Below, one piece after another: positions 61,320-64,000 of a stretch of 64,000 nucleotides of DNA. This DNA is from Amulumruptor sp947039275 (GTDB lineage Bacteria > Bacteroidota > Bacteroidia > Bacteroidales > Muribaculaceae), in the NCBI GenBank assembly GCA_947039275.1, contig CAMQYL010000004.1:1-64000 (forward strand), in the 5' to 3' direction. The notes under the pieces were generated by a model that was not told where the DNA came from, did not search any database, and was given only the letters and a program-made list of their open reading frames with translations. A program made the position numbers and the translations under genes. Position 1 is the first letter of the stretch. Each line of letters begins with the position of its first letter.

Positions 61320-63962
61320 TCACAGCATCACTTTGTGTCCGCCCACTATATAGAAGCCGCGGGGCAGACTGATGGTATTGCGCCCGGTGGTGACATGTAC
61401 GGTGGCGATGCAGCCGTCGGGACTGACGATGTCTATCTTCCGTTCTGTCGGACTGATGATTGTCAGGCTGTGGTCGGCTCCGGTTTCTATTCTTATCTCA
61501 TCTTTGCCGTCGCCATACACCGTGGCGGTCGATGATATGTTGACGCCTGTGTATCCGCTGGCGTTGTATATGCCGTTGTTGACCAGTTCGAAATCACCGG
61601 TCTGTGCTCCCTGACCGTTGTTGAATATGACCATCAGCTTTGCCTCGGGATTCTCGCACTTGAAAGCATACTTCCAGTATCCCGACGCACCGTCCTCGGT
61701 CATGACAGTTCCAGGCCAGGAGCCTCCGGTATAGTTCTCAGAGGTATTGAGGGCGTTCCATATCCATGTTTTCACCGAAGCCCATCCTGAGCCTGAGTTG
61801 TCGAAGTAGACTGTGTAGTTCTCGTCTCCAGGCTCTATTACGGGCGGGTCTGGCTCCACCCAGTCGTCATTGACCACAAAGTTGGGGTCGGGGAGTGGAC
61901 CTTCGTTGGAGCTCGGCTCCTCTTCTGTGCCGTCATATTCCGGATCCATCAGTTCGGGATTGCCTACAGGAGTGTCGGTATAGAGAAACGGTCCGTCAGC
62001 GCCCACCTTGCCGGGGGCTTTGGTCAGGGAGGTGTCGAGCACATATATGCGCATGTTGCCGATCTTGATGCCTTCGACAGTCAGTGTCCCGTCGGTCACG
62101 TTAGCTTCCTGCCCGGTGATTGCGTCTACATAATGTCCGTTTTCTATGCCTGTGAACGATGCGCCGGCACCGATGGCGACAAGGACGTATGAATCTATGG
62201 TCGCATCGGTATATCGGCGTTTGAACGCTATCATGTCGCTTTTGCACCCTTCGGTGGAGTATTGGCCTCGGCGCAGGGCAGGGATGGCAGCTCTTAGCTT
62301 GTTAAGACGGCGGTAGTGGTGAGCCATTGGAGCGTCGAGCGATACTGCCATGTTGCCTGTGGCATCGGTGTAGCTGCTGAAGTCTGTGGCATTGACGCTT
62401 CCCTTGATGCGCCCTCCGTAATATCCGCGGCCGCTATCATCGAGAGGACCGCCTTGTGGTCCCGGATCGATATGATGTCCCCAGCGGAATCGTGTTTCCG
62501 ACCCGTAGTACACGCACGGTATCCCTCGCCACGTAAACAGCAGATTCATCATCTCGGCAAATTCCTCATTTGATTTCCATGGACGGCTCCCGCTGTCGGC
62601 AGGTCCGTAATCGTGGGAGTCGGTGTAGCATACGTTATATGACGCATCGTTGTAGAGATGGTCGCCGTGGCGCACATCAAAGGCATTCTTGGCGTTGCGG
62701 AAATACATATGCATCGGGTAGTCGATGACACTCATGCCCGAGTAGAGGCTGCGGTCCACTGCGTGGTACTTGTTGCCGTCAAGAAGTATATTGCGCGAAT
62801 TTGGCTGGTTGTTGTCATGGAAGTTTGCCGCGCCGAAGGCGTTGCATGATTTGATGTTGACATGATCAGCTTCCTGACCAGGGGGCACCACCAGTCCCTC
62901 CCATGATGCCGGGTCGTGGTCCCAGCCGTAGTCTTCGGTGATTTTCCATTGGTAAAACCATGGAGAGAGCACGTTGCGGTTACGGTATGTGACATCGTTG
63001 AACCGTGCACATACCTCGCCGAACATGAAAAATGCCCCTCCGCCACGCTTGGCTTTAGCCTCCTCTGCTATAGCCTCAAACCGCGGGATGAATACTTTCT
63101 GCAACGTCAACGGCGACAGGTGTCCTGAGGTGTCGATGCGGAATCCGTCCACGCCCATCCTGATGAACTTGCCGTAGCACTCTACCAGATAGTTGTACAC
63201 TCTGGGGTTTTCGGTGTTGAGGTCCACGCAGTCGCCGGCTATCTGTCCCCACCAGCGGTTATGCTCGTCCCAGTTCCAGTTGTTGGCAGTGTGGTGGTAG
63301 ATGTTCTCCGGGTCGTGGTTTTTGCCGTCTCCGTTTTTCATCACCTTGATGCGTTGCTGGTACTGGGCTTCGCCGTCTAATTTGTAGTAGTTGTTGGGTA
63401 GTTTGCCGCCATCTTTCTCGCGTAGGGGGATTAGCGATTCTATCCACGATGACTGGGTCTTGGTATAGTCGCGCTTGAACAGGGGAAAGAGGTTGGCTTC
63501 GCCGAAGTTGCCGGTATGGTTGAGCACTATGTCGAGGATAATCTTGATGCCGCGGCTGTGGGCTTCGTTGATGAGGTCCTCGAATGTGGCATCCTTGCTC
63601 TCAAGCCTGAAATCCACCTTTGACATGTCTATGGCGTGATAGCCGTGGTAGTCGTAGCCCGAGGCGTTCTCTACTATGGGGGTCATCCATATCGCCGTGA
63701 ATCCTAAGGCTTTGATGTAGTCGAGCTTCTCGATCAGCCCCTTGAAATCACCGCGCCACGGCGGACATCCCTTGTTGGCTTCCTGGTTTTCCCAGCATTG
63801 CATGTTGTTTGACGGGTCACCGTCGTAAAATCTCGTGGTGAGCAGAAAGTAGATGCTTTCATCGCGGAAATCATCGCGCGTGCCCACGAAGTCTGAGGCA
63901 AAAGCTGACATGTGGATACATGTCATCACCAAAGCCACGACAAGGCTTTTGATAGTTTTCAT
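61320..63962 (-). CDS. Secreted GH13 amylase with starch-binding module
   Basis: An 880-residue protein. The signal peptide (to about residue 23) precedes a GH13 domain with region I (LDIVLNHTG), II (GFRIDTSGH), III (MFGEV) and IV (TDSHD), all with their catalytic acids. A CBM26-like module lies around residues 720-815 (YTVYFDNSGSGWASVKTWIW, then GGSWPGTVMTEDG). The C-terminus (TTGRNTISLPRGFYIVGGHK) resembles a T9SS-type sorting tail. A surface or released starch-degrading enzyme is expected. Its promoter lies outside the window; only 38 bases precede the start. It is separate from the starch locus at 6.4-16 kb but of the same kind. Confidence 0.86.
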   Translation of the reverse strand: MKTIKSLVVALVMTCIHMSAFASDFVGTRDDFRDESIYFLLTTRFYDGDPSNNMQCWENQEANKGCPPWRGDFKGLIEKLDYIKALGFTAIWMTPIVENASGYDYHGYHAIDMSKVDFRLESKDATFEDLINEAHSRGIKIILDIVLNHTGNFGEANLFPLFKRDYTKTQSSWIESLIPLREKDGGKLPNNYYKLDGEAQYQQRIKVMKNGDGKNHDPENIYHHTANNWNWDEHNRWWGQIAGDCVDLNTENPRVYNYLVECYGKFIRMGVDGFRIDTSGHLSPLTLQKVFIPRFEAIAEEAKAKRGGGAFFMFGEVCARFNDVTYRNRNVLSPWFYQWKITEDYGWDHDPASWEGLVVPPGQEADHVNIKSCNAFGAANFHDNNQPNSRNILLDGNKYHAVDRSLYSGMSVIDYPMHMYFRNAKNAFDVRHGDHLYNDASYNVCYTDSHDYGPADSGSRPWKSNEEFAEMMNLLFTWRGIPCVYYGSETRFRWGHHIDPGPQGGPLDDSGRGYYGGRIKGSVNATDFSSYTDATGNMAVSLDAPMAHHYRRLNKLRAAIPALRRGQYSTEGCKSDMIAFKRRYTDATIDSYVLVAIGAGASFTGIENGHYVDAITGQEANVTDGTLTVEGIKIGNMRIYVLDTSLTKAPGKVGADGPFLYTDTPVGNPELMDPEYDGTEEEPSSNEGPLPDPNFVVNDDWVEPDPPVIEPGDENYTVYFDNSGSGWASVKTWIWNALNTSENYTGGSWPGTVMTEDGASGYWKYAFKCENPEAKLMVIFNNGQGAQTGDFELVNNGIYNASGYTGVNISSTATVYGDGKDEIRIETGADHSLTIISPTERKIDIVSPDGCIATVHVTTGRNTISLPRGFYIVGGHKVML

Positions 63963-64000
63963 GATGGATTATTGATAAGAAAGAGCAAATAATGTGTTAA

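Overview
The window looks like a chromosomal segment of a gut-type Bacteroidales bacterium, plausibly Muribaculaceae-like (the family is an inference). The evidence is a fused LpxC-FabZ protein, promoters with the Bacteroidales -7 box TAnnTTTG, type IX secretion-style C-terminal tails on secreted starch proteins, an EF-G2 paralogue, an RprXY-like two-component pair and few Shine-Dalgarno sites.

Layout. 1-1.6 kb is an AT-rich accessory edge with a phage-type RuvC-like resolvase, a small winged-helix protein and short hairpin-forming repeats. 1.6-1.8 kb holds a candidate small RNA with its own promoter and terminator. 2-6.4 kb carries a response regulator/histidine kinase pair, a three-gene repair/redox operon (nitroreductase, MmcQ/YjbR, Tag) and a PrxQ peroxidase. 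6.4-16.1 kb is a starch locus: a GH13 amylase plus a four-module binding protein, divergent from a GLUG/T9SS-tailed protein plus a 1501-residue enzyme with two GH13 domains. 16.1-16.55 kb is a striking nested palindrome between convergent genes. 16.6-28.7 kb is housekeeping: acyl-CoA ligase, asd, cation/proton antiporter, tRNA-Glu, lpxD-lpxC/fabZ-lpxA, aspS, Nif3-like and zinc-ribbon genes. 29.1-32.1 kb is an LptD-like outer-membrane assembly protein.

32.3-46.1 kb is a surface-glycan cluster on the + strand: flippase, nitroreductase-like protein, polymerase, acyltransferase, pyruvyl transferase, WbsX-like protein, glycosyltransferases, a complete GDP-D-glycero-D-manno-heptose set (hddA, gmhA, hddC, gmhB) and an epimerase. 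46.2-64 kb holds a cysteine-free thioredoxin-fold protein, asnB, acyltransferases, a lipoprotein, a RelA/SpoT protein whose hydrolase motif has decayed, a GNAT protein, a PgeF-like protein, two tandem acyltransferase-3 paralogues, EF-G2 without the catalytic histidine, a YgbA-family protein, a tyrosine recombinase, a hibernation factor and a further secreted GH13 amylase.

Themes that tie it together are starch use, envelope building (lipid A, LptD, heptose glycan) and translation under starvation (RelA, EF-G2, HPF). A family of near-palindromic repeats with the core GGGACATGCCGTGGCATGTC sits only in gene-end intergenic gaps, usually as inverted pairs, and looks like a non-autonomous mobile or REP-like element. 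No complete prophage, cas gene or defence island is visible.
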